Origin: Prorocentrum cordatum
Lineage: Eukaryota > Sar > Dinophyceae > Prorocentrales > Prorocentraceae
Length of the DNA stretch: 64,000 bases
NCBI GenBank assembly: GCA_963575745.1
Contig: CAUYUJ010020279.1
Coordinates: forward strand, 1 to 64,000
Reading direction: 5' to 3'
The notes beneath the pieces were generated by a model. It saw only the letters and a list, made by a program, of their open reading frames with translations, searched no databases and was not told where the DNA came from. This document shows positions 40,150 through 51,401 of the stretch, one piece after another; position 1 is the first letter of the stretch, and each line of letters starts with the position of its first letter. A program made the position numbers and the translations under genes.

Positions 40150-43100
40150 GAAACACCAGTCACATCACCCCAGCAGCAGGAAACCCTCACCTGCGGCAAC
40201 CACCATCAGCCCCAGCGCGGCCCAAGGGCCCGAGGCCGACAAGAGGCCACCACAAGCCGGCAGGCAGAGGAGAGGGCACGACGCACGCAGCCCGCTGGGG
40301 ACCGCCACGAGCACCGCCAGTCGCACGTTGCCTCCGCTGGTCTCGCAACCATCCGCTGGTCTCGTCGTCCACCTCTCTGGCGCTCAGCTCGGACCCCATC
40401 GTTGCAGATGTGTCCGACGGAATCGTCGGCGTTTTCGCCGCGCTGCTCGGGATCGGCCTGCTCCTGCCTGTCGCTGGCTGAGGAGCGTGACCGGCTGCGC
40501 CTCCGCTGCCCCAGGGGCTCTGGCGCGCGCGCAGCTGGCTCGGCGGCGGCGCCGCTCGCGGCTGCCCATCAGGCGCGGGCCTCCCAACCAAAAACGAGCG
40601 AGCCACCCGCTGGTGCGCCATGAGTTGCATCATCTCGCAGTCGCGGTCGTCACCTTCCATCGCTCTCGCCGTGTGCTCCACAGGTCGTCCTCAGACCTCT
40701 GCCAATATCTGCCACCTTACACGGCTGGCGGCACGGTCGCCCAATTCGCGAACCAGTGCCTCGAGCTGCTCGGCGTGAAACGCCGTCATGACGTCCGCCA
40801 TGCAGTTTTCCATCTACCCTGCTGGCGCGCCTCGTAAACACGCGGCCCGTCTTGTGTGTTCCACGACGTGCGCCCGCTAGCTACTGCGGCTGCTGTGGCG
40901 CGCCTCCTCGTCGCCGTCGCTGCCGTCTCGGCAGGCTCGCCGGGCCCGGGCGCATCGGCGCGGGCTTCCTCCTGCAACGGCGATCCACGGCCCCAAGATA
41001 CCATCGAAGGACCACGCGCGAGCCGACCCCTCCTCCCTCGACGTCGCAACACCCTTCGCAATGTATGCCTCTCCATAAGATCCTGGGAACCCTTCCCCAG
41101 CCGAAAGCGTCTCGGTCACCCTTGAAGGGCCAGCCGCGCATGGTCGACGTCAGTCCCCGCGGCGAGGCGGTTTGATCGCACCGCGGCCATGTGCCCCTTC
41201 CGCCACCGCGCGCGGTAAGTCCGCAGACGCCGAGATCGCCACCTCCCTCCGCTCCATGCCTGTCGTCGGGCCCGCACTTCTGGTCGCGCCCGCTCTCCTG
41301 CGGGGGGGCCGCGCGGGGGGCGGTGGACCTTGTCGCTGCGGATTGTTGATCCACCTCGTCAGAGACCTGCGTTCAGAATTGCAAGTCATGGCTGCAAACA
41401 GGAACTGCTTGCGATCGGGCGAGCTGAGCCGGGCTATGGGGCCCCATTCGACTGGGCTCGCTGCGCCTCCAGGCACGGGCGCGCATCTCCGCCGCCAGCT
41501 GCTCCGTCGCGAGGCCCGTGGTCGCTCCGGCCCAGTCGACGGGCGCGCGCTGCAGCGCCTCCATCGCGCAGGTCTCGCCTCGGTGGCTCCACTCGACGCC
41601 CTGGATTCACCTCCTCGCCATCTGGCCATCTCCTGCTCGATGCGCGGGGATGGGCCCCCGTTTGCGCGCGTGGCGCCCAGGCGGGGCGCTCCCCCTTTGT
41701 CATCAGCTCGGGCAGGAAGGAGCAGCTTGCCGCGGGCGCCGCGCCCTCGCGAGGCCGCCCGGCCGTCGCAACTGCATTTCTGACCGCACCTCGGGCTGCA
41801 ACGGTGGGCGGGCACGCTGTCGGGCCCCAGCGGGGGCGCAAGCCATTGGGCTTCCTGGCCTACGCTTCGCTCCGGCATTGGCCGCGAAAAGTAACTTCAT
41901 CTTCATTGGCCACACCTGCCCAGCGTTGAAGCGACGCCACAAGTTCTTACGATGGGACCTCTCCACTCCAACCGCCTCTGCGGGATTGGGCCAGCCCTCG
42001 AAATGGGCCCCTCTCTGGCCATCGCCGTTGGTCGCGGCTGCACCGCGCGCTGCCCGCAGCAGGCGCAGCGCCCTGTTGTCGTGATCGGTGGGGGGCTGCG
42101 CGGGCGTCTGCCAGGCCGCGTCGGTGAACGCCTCGTCATCGTGAGCCCAACTGAGACAACCGTGGAAACATCTCAACCCTGCGGGCTTGCACGGTACCGT
42201 GTCGAGCTTGCGCCTGGAGCGCCTGGCGACGGCGACCTAGCCGCATCTGACGCACTGGACGCCGACTTGCTGGGTGCCTCGCTTGCTGCGGTTGAAGCTG
42301 TCAACATACTCGTCCCGCGGTGCTTTCGGCTCGTCGCGCGGATTATCTGGCGCCCCTACCTTGGCCTCGCTGCTGGCCTCCGAACCAGGCTATACTCGGT
42401 GGCGCCGCGACATGCACGTCGGCGCCCTGCCCGAAGGTGGGCGCCCGGACGCTTGCAGCATGGCCAGCGCGGCGAACGCGTCCGCCCGCAGGTTGTCGAG
42501 CCAGTGCTTTCCATCGAGCCCGAGGCCCACCGCCTCCTCCTGAGTCTTGTTCGACAGTGCCCCGGCGAGTTGGAAGGGTCGCAGCTGCTCGCCAGGCCCG
42601 GCGGCCGACGTTGTGGATCCCCATCCAGATATCAACGACCTTGCCGTCTGCGTCCGCCGTCTGAGCTTCCCGGGCACACCCCTCGAAGACCAACGACAAA
42701 TAATTGTCTGAGGCCATGTGCGCGACACCTGGCGCAGCCCACCGCGACTGCAACGCCGCGAACCTGTCCCCGCGCAGGACCGTGCAAACTCGCCCAGGCA
42801 CGATGCCATAGCAGGCTCCGCGCGGAAAGAAAATCGTCCGCGCCGAAATTGAATCCCCGCGCCCCCGCGGATGCCGGCGGGATGCAATGCGTCTCGCGCA
42901 AGCGCCCACGGCACTAGTAATCCTGGTCAGAGGCGAGGCCGCGCGCACGACGCTGGGCCCTCGGCCGCGCGGCGCCTTTCCACGGGCCCTGCCGGGTATC
43001 GCGTTACTTGCATCACGCCGCCGCTCTCCTCCACGGAGCGTCGCCCTCCTGGCCCTGACCCGCAACTGCTCCCCGTCCATCTCCGCGTAATATCCCTGCA

Positions 43101-45330
43101 CCTACTGTGCTCGCCAAATCTGTATCCCGTCGGCCAGGAGGCCATCGGGCTGGCCCGGGTCGCCCAGCATCCCTGGGCAGGCACCATCTTTCAGGAGATG
43201 CGTTGCAGCGTCAGCCACGCCGCCGCGATGGGCCCCCCCCCCGCCATCGCCCACCTAGGGTTGCCGCCGAGCGCGTCGTCGACGTTTTCCAACGCGGACT
43301 GCGACAGCACTGTCGGATCCACTTGGCGAATTGCAGTGCCACCTGGCTCGTAGCGCAGACGGGGTCCAGTTGCGGGTGGGGCTGCGTCGCGAGGGCCAGC
43401 GCCGGGTGCCTCGCCAGCGACACCACTGGCAGCAGCACCACGCAACGCCATGGGGGCCAGTCCAGCGTGGAATTCCACCCCTCTCCGCCCGACCGTCTTG
43501 GCGAGGCTGACGATCGGACGCTTGCGCCCCATGAGGACCTCGATCCGCGCCCGTTCCTGGTGCTGACGAGGGCGCGCCGCGGACATAAGGTGGCCGAGGC
43601 TGCTCATCCAACCCTTGCGATTGACCTCCTTGCGCCCCTTGCGATCCGTAGTTCTGAAACCATCGCCCGAAGGCCACCGCGGCGGCCACGAACTCCACCT
43701 TCCCGGGCTGCCCCGGGAGTCTGAGGCCCTCGAGGTCCTGCAATTGGCCGCGCGACCCCATTCCATGCAGCGCGTGCCCGCCCTCCTGTATCCAGCAGAC
43801 CTTCTACGTGTCAACGTCGTCTACCAGCAGCCTGGGAGGCGCGTCTTTCCTCGGGCGACAGGCTCCCCCCATGGGGCGCTTCGCGAGTATCGCTATGGCC
43901 GCAGTGGCATGGGCGCGTCCTGTCTCCGCCCCCTAGATGGAACAGCACGCCTCCGAGACGTGGCTGAAGGCTTGGGCCCCCCGCGGCTGCTGGCACGTGC
44001 AAATCGTCACCCGCCGCATCCCTGGTGGGAAGCCCACCTGTGGCCCCTCCACCATCAGGGTGGACGGGCGCGCCACCTCGAAGCACATCCATATGCTGGT
44101 ACAGCGTGCCATGGGGCCGTGCCCCATCGCTTTGGCCATCTCTGACGGGCTGAGCCCAGGCTGTCACCTCCTCGGCTGGCGGCGGGGGCCGAGCAGGCTG
44201 GGGCGCCGCCGCCGGCGCGGGGTCGCCCAGATCCGCTGCCGTCGCCGCGGCGAGGACATGGCCGAACGCGGCCTCGCTCCCAGCGCGACAAACACACATC
44301 CGCCGCCAGCGCCCAGCGCCCCCAGGCGCTTGCCAAGCGCCCAAGCGAGAGACCGCGCACGAGACACCAAGCGAGAAACCAGGCGCACCGAGCGCAGCTG
44401 AAGCCCGCGGGGGGCATCTGGCCCTTGCAACCGCGGCAGCTCAGCGCGCGCCTGCGAGATCCCCGTGGGCGCGATCCCCTCGGCGGCAAGCGCGGTCGTG
44501 GACGCGTCGCCGCCATGTTGCAGCTCGGCCAAGTGCCGCTTCTGAACGCCCGGGGAAACCGTGCCCATCGCAAATGCGCCGTTGCCCTTTTGGAATTTGT
44601 TCTCGACCCCCCGTGGCCCCGCGAGCAGCGGATTAGCCAGCCGAGCTTCTGCCTGGGGCCCGTCGCGCTCCACCGTGGGCCGCTGGGCGCTGGCGGCGGC
44701 CTCGGCAACGCTCGGAAACGCGCGCGGGCCGCCGGGTTGCGCGGCGATCTCGCCGGCGTCGCCCGCCGAGCCCGCCCAGCCGAAGCGGGCGCCGCCCCTG
44801 GAGGGCGCCGCCTCGGACGGCGCGGCGGCGCCCATAGTTGTCGACGCGTTGCCTGACGCTGCGCGCTTGGAGGCGACCCGCAGCTGCCGACGCGCCCTCT
44901 CCCCATCGGCGAGCTGGGCTCAAAGTCAGAAGGCTCGCCCCCGCCCCCAGCCCTGCCTCCGCCCGCTCGCGCCGCCCCCGCATCGCCGCCCACGGAGACC
45001 GACAGCGCCGCGGACTCCGCGATGCGCGGGGTCGCCGCGGCCGCGGGGGCGCGGCGTTGCCGCGCGGACCAGCCGGCCAGTCGCCGCGACTCTAGATGCC
45101 CTTGCCGGTGGCGCAGTGGGCAGAGCGGTTGCAGCGCCCATTGGGCGCCCCCACCAGTCGCCGAGGCGCGGGCGCCGGCGCCGCGGCCTCGGGGGAATCC
45201 GCCCCTGAACGCGTTGCACTCGCGAGCTCCCGCTGGAAACAACGCCTGGAGCGGCGGGCAGGGCAAGGTAGCACCGCTTGGCTAGAGGCGGACCGGCGGC
45301 ATCCATGTGGCTCACCTGAGAAACATGCAT
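40150..45330 (-). pseudogene. decayed protein-coding block, identity unknown
   Basis: For 5 kb the minus strand shows protein-like pieces that change frame every 50-150 codons. Examples in transcription order: VENKFQKGNGAFAMGTVSPG (near 44600), MAKAMGHGPMARCTSIWMCF...VGFPPGMRRVTICTCQQ (44139-43933), GKVEFVAAAVAFGRWFQNYG (near 43690), ASDNYLSLVFEGCAREAQTA...GKVVDIWMGIHNVG (near 42700), GKHWLDNLRADAFAALAMLQ (near 42500), MEALQRAPVDWAGATTGLAT (41564), and MADVMTAFHAEQLEALVREL (near 40800). No RT, protease or transposase motif is seen. A decayed non-LTR ORF, an old gene with small introns, or several exons are all possible. Confidence 0.3.
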
Positions 45331-45339
45331 CTTGTGCGT

Positions 45340-45451
45340 GCGTGCGTGCGCGTATGTCTGCGCGTGCGCGTGCGCGTGCGAAGCGTGTGTGCATGTGCGT
45401 GTGCGTGTGCGTGTGCGAAGCGTGTGTGCACGTGCGTGTGCGTGTGCGTGT

Positions 45452-45484
<33 letters not shown>

Positions 45485-45750
45485 CGTGTGCGTGTGCGTG
45501 CGTGTGTATGTGTTTGTGTTGCGTGTGTGCGCTTGCGTGCGTGCGTGCGCGCGCGTGCGGTCGTGCGCGTGCGCGTGCGCGTGTGCGTGCGTGCGTGATT
45601 GTGCGTGTGCGTGTGCGTGTGCGTCGTGTGCGCGCGCGTGGGCGGGTGCGCGTGCGCGTGCGTCCGCGCGTTCGTGTGCGCGCGCGTTTGCGCGTGCGCG
45701 TGCGCGCGCGTGCGCTCGCGCGTTTGCGCGCACGCGTGCGCGCGCGTGGA
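45340..45750. repeat. (GTGCGT)n microsatellite
   Basis: GTGCGT/GTGTGC/GCGCGT hexamers. GAAGCGTGTGTGC appears twice, near 45379 and 45416. Confidence 0.95.
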
Positions 45751-45756
45751 CGCAAG

Positions 45757-45850
45757 AAAGGAGCTGCCAGCCGACCCCGAAGGGCGAGCTGACTACTCCC
45801 CGCACGTCCATCGTCATCGCACGGGCGCCTGGAGGACTAAGGCCCGCTAA
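45757..45850 (+). CDS. putative terminal exon after a TG/CG-tract intron
   Basis: After ...GTGGACGCAAG the plus strand reads [20 protein letters not shown], then TGAWRTKAR and TAA. Only about 30 codons, but unlike the repeat beside it. Same arrangement as 39968-40139. Confidence 0.35.
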
Positions 45851-46630
45851 CCAACAAACAAGACCACGAGGGCCCTTGCTCTGAGGACACCGTCAGCACG
45901 GAGACCAGCACTGCCGAGAGAAGCGCGGCGCGTAGGCCGCCACTCACTCGCTGAAGCCCTAAACTCGGCTACACGCAGGAGTGACCCTAAGCTAAAATGG
46001 CCTTTGGCGCGCGGCTTCAGGGGCGCCCGTGGGGGCCCAACGCAATCGCGCAAGGCGGCGCTGCCGCGCCGCATCAACAATCGGCGGGGCGACACTCGAA
46101 GGATTTGTTGCGCCAGCGGGCAACCGCGGAATTCCGCCGATTGAATTCGAGCGCCCCGAATGGCACTTCGAAGGGCCTGCGAAAGCAGACCCTGCCGGGG
46201 GCCACCGCGATGAGGTATGGAACTGCAAGGCTGCATCGCGATGACGTCTAACCAGGCCTGGCGCCATGGCCAAAACCGGCCCCGTCCGAGAGCCCGGAAG
46301 ATGCTTGAAAATCAATGGATAACTGATAACAGTAAAGATCCCCATTGGTTCGAAAAAAACAGATTCAAATATATTCAAAGATACTCAAAGATATCCAAAG
46401 ATATCCGAATATATTCAAGCCAAACATTTTGGGATTTGGGCTGGGATTCGGGACTGGTCCTGGGCCAGATAACGCGCCGTCTGGTCGACCGGCTCGCCCT
46501 CGGGTAACCCATGCAAGCTGTCGCGTGCGACGCGTATGCGTTGCTGTCGATTGCAAGGGGCGGGCCCAAACCTGGCGCGCTCAGATGCGGGCGCAATAAC
46601 TCGATGCGGGCGCCGACGCGACTTCGGGCT
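45851..46630. other. spacer with small 11-bp repeat
   Basis: Bases 46362-46420 repeat AAAGATAT(C/T)C with 10-11-bp period (ATTCAAAGATACTCAAAGAT). No gene seen. Confidence 0.5.
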
Positions 46631-47950
46631 CATTCCATGTGAAAATTTCCCCGAGACCCTTTGGGCCAGCACCAAGGGTCACTCCGGCGAAAGGTCACTC
46701 TTACGCGTGGTCGATTAACAGGCCCGCCAGAAATTCGCGAGGCGACGCGCCGGGCAAGCTCGCCCACAGCAAGGCCAGAGGCACTAGCGCAACTGGCCTG
46801 CGCAGCGGCGCAACACGACGACACGGAGGGTGCGCAGACAACGCTATAAACCGATCCCCGAGCGACTGGCCCAGCGTTGCCCCTGCGCACGGGCGGGCGC
46901 CCGGCGTCCTCCAGCCCCTCCGAGGGAACGGGGGCAGCGGGCCACCCCGGCACCGCCATGAGGACAACGGTGTCATCATGCGCTTGAGCACCCGCGATCT
47001 GCGGCAAAAGCCCCCGCCCAGAACACCCGTGCGATCGTAACCCTGGGATTGCTCGCCGTGCCGGCGGGTCGCCGCGCGCGCCAGCCGCCTCGACGGCAAG
47101 GCCGAACACGCGTCACTCCTGTTCGGAGAGGGCGCCGCCGAGGCGAAGCTTCTCCTGGGGCTGGGCGTAGGACTGCGCCATCAGATCAGCGCTGCGTCGC
47201 CGCTCGCGCAGGCGCCGACGTCATGGGCGGCGCTGCGCGCGGGGCGCGGCGTCGAAATGGCCGCCTGCATCAGGGCGTTGGCCACGGCGTTGCGCCCGGC
47301 CGCCCTGCGCGCTCCGCCAGAGCCACCATCTCCGCGTCGATCTCCGCCAGCTAGGCCGTCTCGGACTCCGCGAGCTGCATGGCGGCGAGCTGGAGGGCCA
47401 TCTCGGAGAGCTGGAAGCCGCCCATCAGAACTCGCGGCGCGCTCCCCCGAGGCGGGGGAACCTCTCCTCGGCGCGGCCCGCCGTCGCCACCGCCTGCGTC
47501 GAGACGGGATCCTCGTCCACGACGGGGCCATCAACGTCGTCGGAGGCCTCTCCCACGAGGCTCGCAGCCGCCGAATTGGAGCCAACAGCACTGTTGAGCT
47601 GCAGCGGTGCCAACGCGTCCAAGCTCGCGTCCGCCGACGCGGTCTTTACGAAGATGGCGTCGAAACCCGCGCTCGCGCTGCTCCTCCAGGTGCGCCACCG
47701 AGTCCAGAAACCATCCGGCGCGGCGCAGCTCGGGGGGCCAAACATTGTCCGCGAACGGGATGCCGCGGCATCTCGCTCGGGGGCGTTTCTGTGGAACCTC
47801 CTCGGGGCTGTTGGGCGCGCCTTGGGGCCTCGCGCGCTCACCTGGAAGCCTGGTGGGGGCCTCTCGAACGTCTCCGAAAGGCTCCGCGGGCCATCTTGGG
47901 GGGCCCCAGACGGCCGCGACAGAACTGCCGCGGCATCTCGCTCGGGGGCG
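46631..47950 (-). pseudogene. decayed minus-strand coding sequence
   Basis: Readable pieces in order: IPFADNVWPPELRRAGWFLD and SVAHLEEQRE (near 47750-47670), shifting frame to GFDAIFVKTASADASLDALA and PLQLNSAVGSNSAAASLVGE (47690-47425). Next is a helix FQLSEMALQLAAMQLAESET broken by TAG, then LAEIDAEMVALAERAG (near 47420-47300). Last, in another frame, comes YDRTGVLGGGFC and a hydrophobic end (near 47040-46720). Two direct repeats, TGCCGCGGCATCTCGCTCGG, lie at 47759 and 47930. Unknown gene with at least one stop and one shift. Confidence 0.35.
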
Positions 47951-48179
47951 CACTTGTGGGGCCTCTAGGAGAACTCTCGGGCGCCTCCTGGGGGCTCACT
48001 GGTGGTCCCGTGGGCCCTCCGGGAGGCCTGCTGGGGGGGCCTGCGGGGCGTCGCTGGGAGGCCCCGAGGGGCAACCATTTTTTGCGCTGCGGGCGTCCCC
48101 GGGCAGGGAGGCAAGCGTGCACCGCGCTGCGCCATTTTTCCAAGAAGAATGGACGACCCGCGAGGACGAGGAGGGGCAG

Positions 48180-48245
48180 GAGGGGGAGGGGGAGGAGGAG
48201 GAGGAGGAGGAGGAGGAGCAGGAAGAAGCGAAGCGAAGCGAAGCG
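48180..48245. repeat. GGA then (GAAGC)n microsatellite
   Basis: GGAGGA run followed by AAGCGAAGCGAAGCG. Confidence 0.9.
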
Positions 48246-48336
48246 AGCGTCTATCGGGCTCCACTTCGAGTCGAGCCGCGCCCATTTGGACGGGACGATA
48301 AGAGCCGTAGCCCTTGGATGGAAGATCAGGGCAGCC

Positions 48337-48783
48337 TCACGTCAGATTCACGAATGCGTTCTCCATGGCCCGCCACATGGATACGTTGCTCGCTGTATGT
48401 ATCCAAGATATATCGTTGATGTCGCCGTGCGTTCTGTGGTAAGACCCCCCCTGTGTGGGACCACCCGAAACATGGTTACGATAAAATGCTCGTATTTCGT
48501 CGTCCCACCGTTTGTGTTGACCACCATGGTTGCGGAATGCTGTGTTCGGAGACGTGTGGCATGGATGCCACTGTAAGGCCCGTCGTGTCCACCTTGGCAA
48601 AGGATGAGCGGCCACTCGTGCAGCCAGCCTCCACTGTAGCCGGCGCTGCTCCACCCAATTCGCAACGTTGTGCAATTGCATGAGATGCTCCGCCCTATGT
48701 GTCGACCGTCGGATGTACTCCACCCATGGTTCCTCACTTTCGAAATAGCTGTCGCTGTCATCGTCAAGTTGGTGGTTCCCCAT
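48337..48783 (-). CDS. C-terminal tail of a non-LTR (LINE) reverse transcriptase, 5'-truncated
   Basis: From an ATG at 48783 (MGNHQLDDDSD...) the minus strand reads 148 codons to a stop. EEPWVEYIRRSTHRAEHLMQ, WVEQRRLQWRLAARVAAHPL, PRWTRRALQWHP, GGQHKRWDDEIRAFYRNH and NVSMWRAMENAFV follow the order of the conserved tail of dinoflagellate LINE polyproteins (helix, W.WR.A..VA, RW...A..W.P, G...RWDD.I..F, W...E..F). The RT domain itself is absent, as expected for a 5'-truncated insertion. An ACGA microsatellite lies at its 5' side. Assigned from memory of the family's pattern, not by alignment. Confidence 0.55.
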   Translation of the reverse strand: MGNHQLDDDSDSYFESEEPWVEYIRRSTHRAEHLMQLHNVANWVEQRRLQWRLAARVAAHPLPRWTRRALQWHPCHTSPNTAFRNHGGQHKRWDDEIRAFYRNHVSGGPTQGGSYHRTHGDINDISWIHTASNVSMWRAMENAFVNLT

Positions 48784-48832
48784 GCGATGGCGGGTTGCTG
48801 TCAACGTCAGGAGGAGGAGGAGAAGGAGGAGA

Positions 48833-48862
48833 ACGAACGAACGAACGAACAAACGAACGAAC
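48833..48862. repeat. (ACGA)n microsatellite
   Basis: AACGAACGAACG run. Confidence 0.95.
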
Positions 48863-49185
48863 GACTCTGCAGAGGCGTGTCAGCTGTCCTGCGTGCGACG
48901 CGGGGGACTGAAACAAGAAATAATACTGTTTCGTGGCCAACTCGCTTCTAGAGGGCGCAGTGGAAGAACTCCCGTCACGCGTGGCATTAGATGCACTTTC
49001 GCTCCCACCCACCCCCTACCTCGGCTGGATGGCCCAATGCTTTAAAGGCGGGGCACGGCCTAAGGGTCGGGGCAGAAATGGGGAAACAGGAAACGCTAGA
49101 AGGGGGGACCGCCCGAAACCAGGCGGTAAACTTCCCAAATCTCGAAAGGTTCAAAATCAATAGGACACACACAGTGCAAGGAAGA

Positions 49186-49237
49186 GAAGGAGGAGGAGGA
49201 GGAGGAGGAGGCGGAGGAGGAGGAAGAGGAGGAGGGA
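49186..49237. repeat. (GGA)n microsatellite
   Basis: GGAGGA run at the 3' side of the exon-like segment 49250-49475. Confidence 0.95.
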
Positions 49238-49249
49238 GGCCGGCAATCA

Positions 49250-49475
49250 CGGGAGCATTCGCTGCCTAGCCATGGTCACCTCAATAGCCCACTCGTCGAA
49301 GATCTCCTGAAGTAGACGGCGCCCTCCTCGCAATCGATACCGCTGAGAGGCCCAACTCTGATAGGCATACTGCGGGTCCCAGACTACCAGACGCCCATCT
49401 TCTCCGCGATCCGTCGGCAGACCAGGAGGGCCCATGGCAGCACGTCCCACGACGTTGCTCCACGTAGAAGGCTCC
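49250..49475 (-). CDS. putative terminal exon
   Basis: Minus strand LEPSTWSNVVGRAAMGPPGL, then PTDRGEDGRLVVWDPQYAYQ, SWASQRYRLRGGRRLLQEIF and DEWAIEVTMARQRMLP, then stop. Seventy-five codons of natural composition. The hydrophobic frames at 49776-49500 may be its upstream part. Family unknown. Confidence 0.45.
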
Positions 49476-49499
49476 AAGCACCGAGCAGACAAACATCAG

Positions 49500-50330
49500 T
49501 GCCACAACTCGGTCATTGACGCCCTCTCCTCTTCGACGATCTTCGGCACACGACGTGGCGCTTGAGGGAGCTGCTCGCGGCAAGGCCCACGGAGCTCAGC
49601 GTCGCCAGGCAGGGGCACCCGACAGAGCTCGCGTGGGGCAGCGTGAAGAAGATCACCATCGCCAAGTAGATGCCCACGACGAGGCACTCGAGGCCCACGA
49701 CGAGGCTCATCTTCAGGGAACGGCTCTCGTCGAAGATCAGCAGCAGCAGGGAGAAACCCACGGCGACGCCCATCATCCTCGGGCAGGTCGATGCTCACGG
49801 CCACGCTCTTGGGGCGCCCCGTCATCAGGAAGGTGCTCTCGACAAGACCTACGAAGCTCATCATCATCATCATCATCATGGAGGCGCTCACGACAGAGCT
49901 CACAAGATGCATGGGGCTCGCAACGAAGCTCATCATCAGGAGGCTGCTCACGACGCAACTCGGCTGCAGGACGAAGCGCGCTACGTTGTCCTCGATCATC
50001 GGGTATATGATCACGACCACTCACATGTGCGCCTCCTCGCCAAGAAGAGCAACAAGTAGAAACTCCCGTCTGCGCTCATGAATCGCACCATCATCAGGTA
50101 ACTGCCCGTGACAATGCCCACGAAGCTCACCGTCGCCAGGAAGGCGCACCCGACTGGGCTCCCGATGGGGCAAAAGGAAGATGATCACCATCCTCAGGGA
50201 GATGCTGGCGCCGAGGCGCATGGGGCTCGCGCCGAAGTTCATCCTCAGGAAACTGCTCACGACGAAACTCGGCTTCGGGCAGAGGCGCACGAAGGCGAAG
50301 ATAGGTACGTCGTCGAAGCCGCCGTCGCCG
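49500..50330 (-). pseudogene. possible membrane-protein coding with internal duplication
   Basis: Minus-strand frames give hydrophobic helices (MMGVAVGFSLLLLIFDESRS, LVVGLECLVVGIYLAMVIFF, and FVVSSFLRMNFGASPMRLGA) in different frames. At DNA level 49575-49690 resembles 50095-50215 (offset about 525 bp; shared AGCTCACCGTCGCCAGG-like and GAAGATGATCACCATC words). GAAGCTCATCATCATC recurs throughout. Either a duplicated, frame-broken membrane protein or an imperfect repeat that mimics one. Confidence 0.3.
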
Positions 50331-50548
50331 ACGACTTCGAGAGAGTGCGAGTCCAGGGGGGGGCGAGGACGGCCGCCGCCCGCGAGGCGCTCGGCAGCCG
50401 CATCCATCATCCGTGGGGGGGGGATTGTGGGGAGGGAAATGTAGGGTACAGTATGCAGGAGGTCAGCCCCGTGGCGGGTGGGAGAGGGCCTCAGGCGGAG
50501 GGGACTGACTTCCAAGTCATCGGAGCAGGCAGCCCCGCAATCCTCAGG

Positions 50549-50698
50549 CCTGGGAGGAGGAGGAAGAGGAGGAGGAGGAGGAGGAGGAGGAGGAGGAGGA
50601 GGAGGAGGAGGAGGAGAGAGGAGGAGGAGGAGGAGGAGGGAGGAGGAGGAGGAGGAGGAGGAGGGGGAGGAGGAGGAGGAGGAGGAGGAGGAGGAGGA

Positions 50699-50729
<31 letters not shown>

Positions 50730-50935
50730 GAGAGGAGGAGGAGGAGGATGCGGAACAAAAAGGACGGAAGGGGGAGGAGGAGGACGAGGACGAGAAGCAA
50801 CAGCAGCAGCAGCGGAGGAAGAGGAGGAGGAGGAGGAGGAGCAGGAGGAGGAGGAGAAAACTGAGGGCGGAGGGGGCCGAGGAGGAAGAGGAGGGAGGAA
50901 GAGGAGGAGGAAGAGGAGGAGGGAGGGAAAAGTGG
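50549..50935. repeat. (GGA)n microsatellite
   Basis: Nearly 400 bases of GGA/GAG with a short CAGCAG run near 50800. Confidence 0.95.
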
Positions 50936-50941
50936 TGCCTG

Positions 50942-51105
50942 CGGTGCCCGTCGTCAGGGAAATCCGCCTGAGCAGCTCGTGGCAGCGGCCCTGCACGTCC
51001 AAGCTGTCGAACGGGGCCAGGCTGCTCGAAGAGGCAGGCACCATGCCCTGCTCCGCGACGGGCTCGGGCTCGATCTGGTGCGGGGCGCCTCCAGGGGCCG
51101 CCAAA
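50942..51105 (-). CDS. putative coding exon between microsatellites
   Basis: Minus strand GAPHQIEPEPVAEQGMVPAS, then SSSLAPFDSLDVQGRCHELL and RRISLTTGTAGTT: about 53 codons of clearly protein-like sequence flanked on both sides by TCC/GGA tracts. An AG precedes its 5' end. Internal exon by inference; family unknown. Confidence 0.5.
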
Positions 51106-51149
51106 GTCGGAGGCCAGAGAGGATGGGGCCGGAGGGTCGAGGGCGCATC

Positions 51150-51345
51150 GCTGCTGCTCCTGCTCCCGCTCCTCCTCCTCCTGCTCCTACGCCTGCTGCT
51201 GCTCCTGCTGTTACTGCTGTTCTTGCTGTTCCTGCTGCTCCTCCTCCTCCTCCTCCTCCTCCTCCTCCTCCTCCTAGCTTCTCCTCCTCCTAGCTCCTCC
51301 AAGCTCCTCCTCTTCCGTCTTCCTCCTCCTCTTCCTACTCCCCCT
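51150..51345. repeat. (TCC)n/(CTG)n microsatellite
   Basis: Pyrimidine-rich plus strand with CTGCTG/CTCCTC, containing CTAGCTTCTCCTCCTCCTAG. Confidence 0.95.
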
Positions 51346-51365
51346 TCCGTCGAAGAACCACCACA

Positions 51366-51401
51366 AGCGGCATAAGGCATACTCGTATGCCTTATGCCGC
51401 T
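51366..51401. repeat. perfect 36-bp palindrome at a strand-composition switch
   Basis: AGCGGCATAAGGCATAC, TC, then its exact reverse complement. The TCC-rich strand changes to GGA-rich at this point. AGAAGCTAGGAGGAGG on the right is inverted on the left. Confidence 0.9.
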
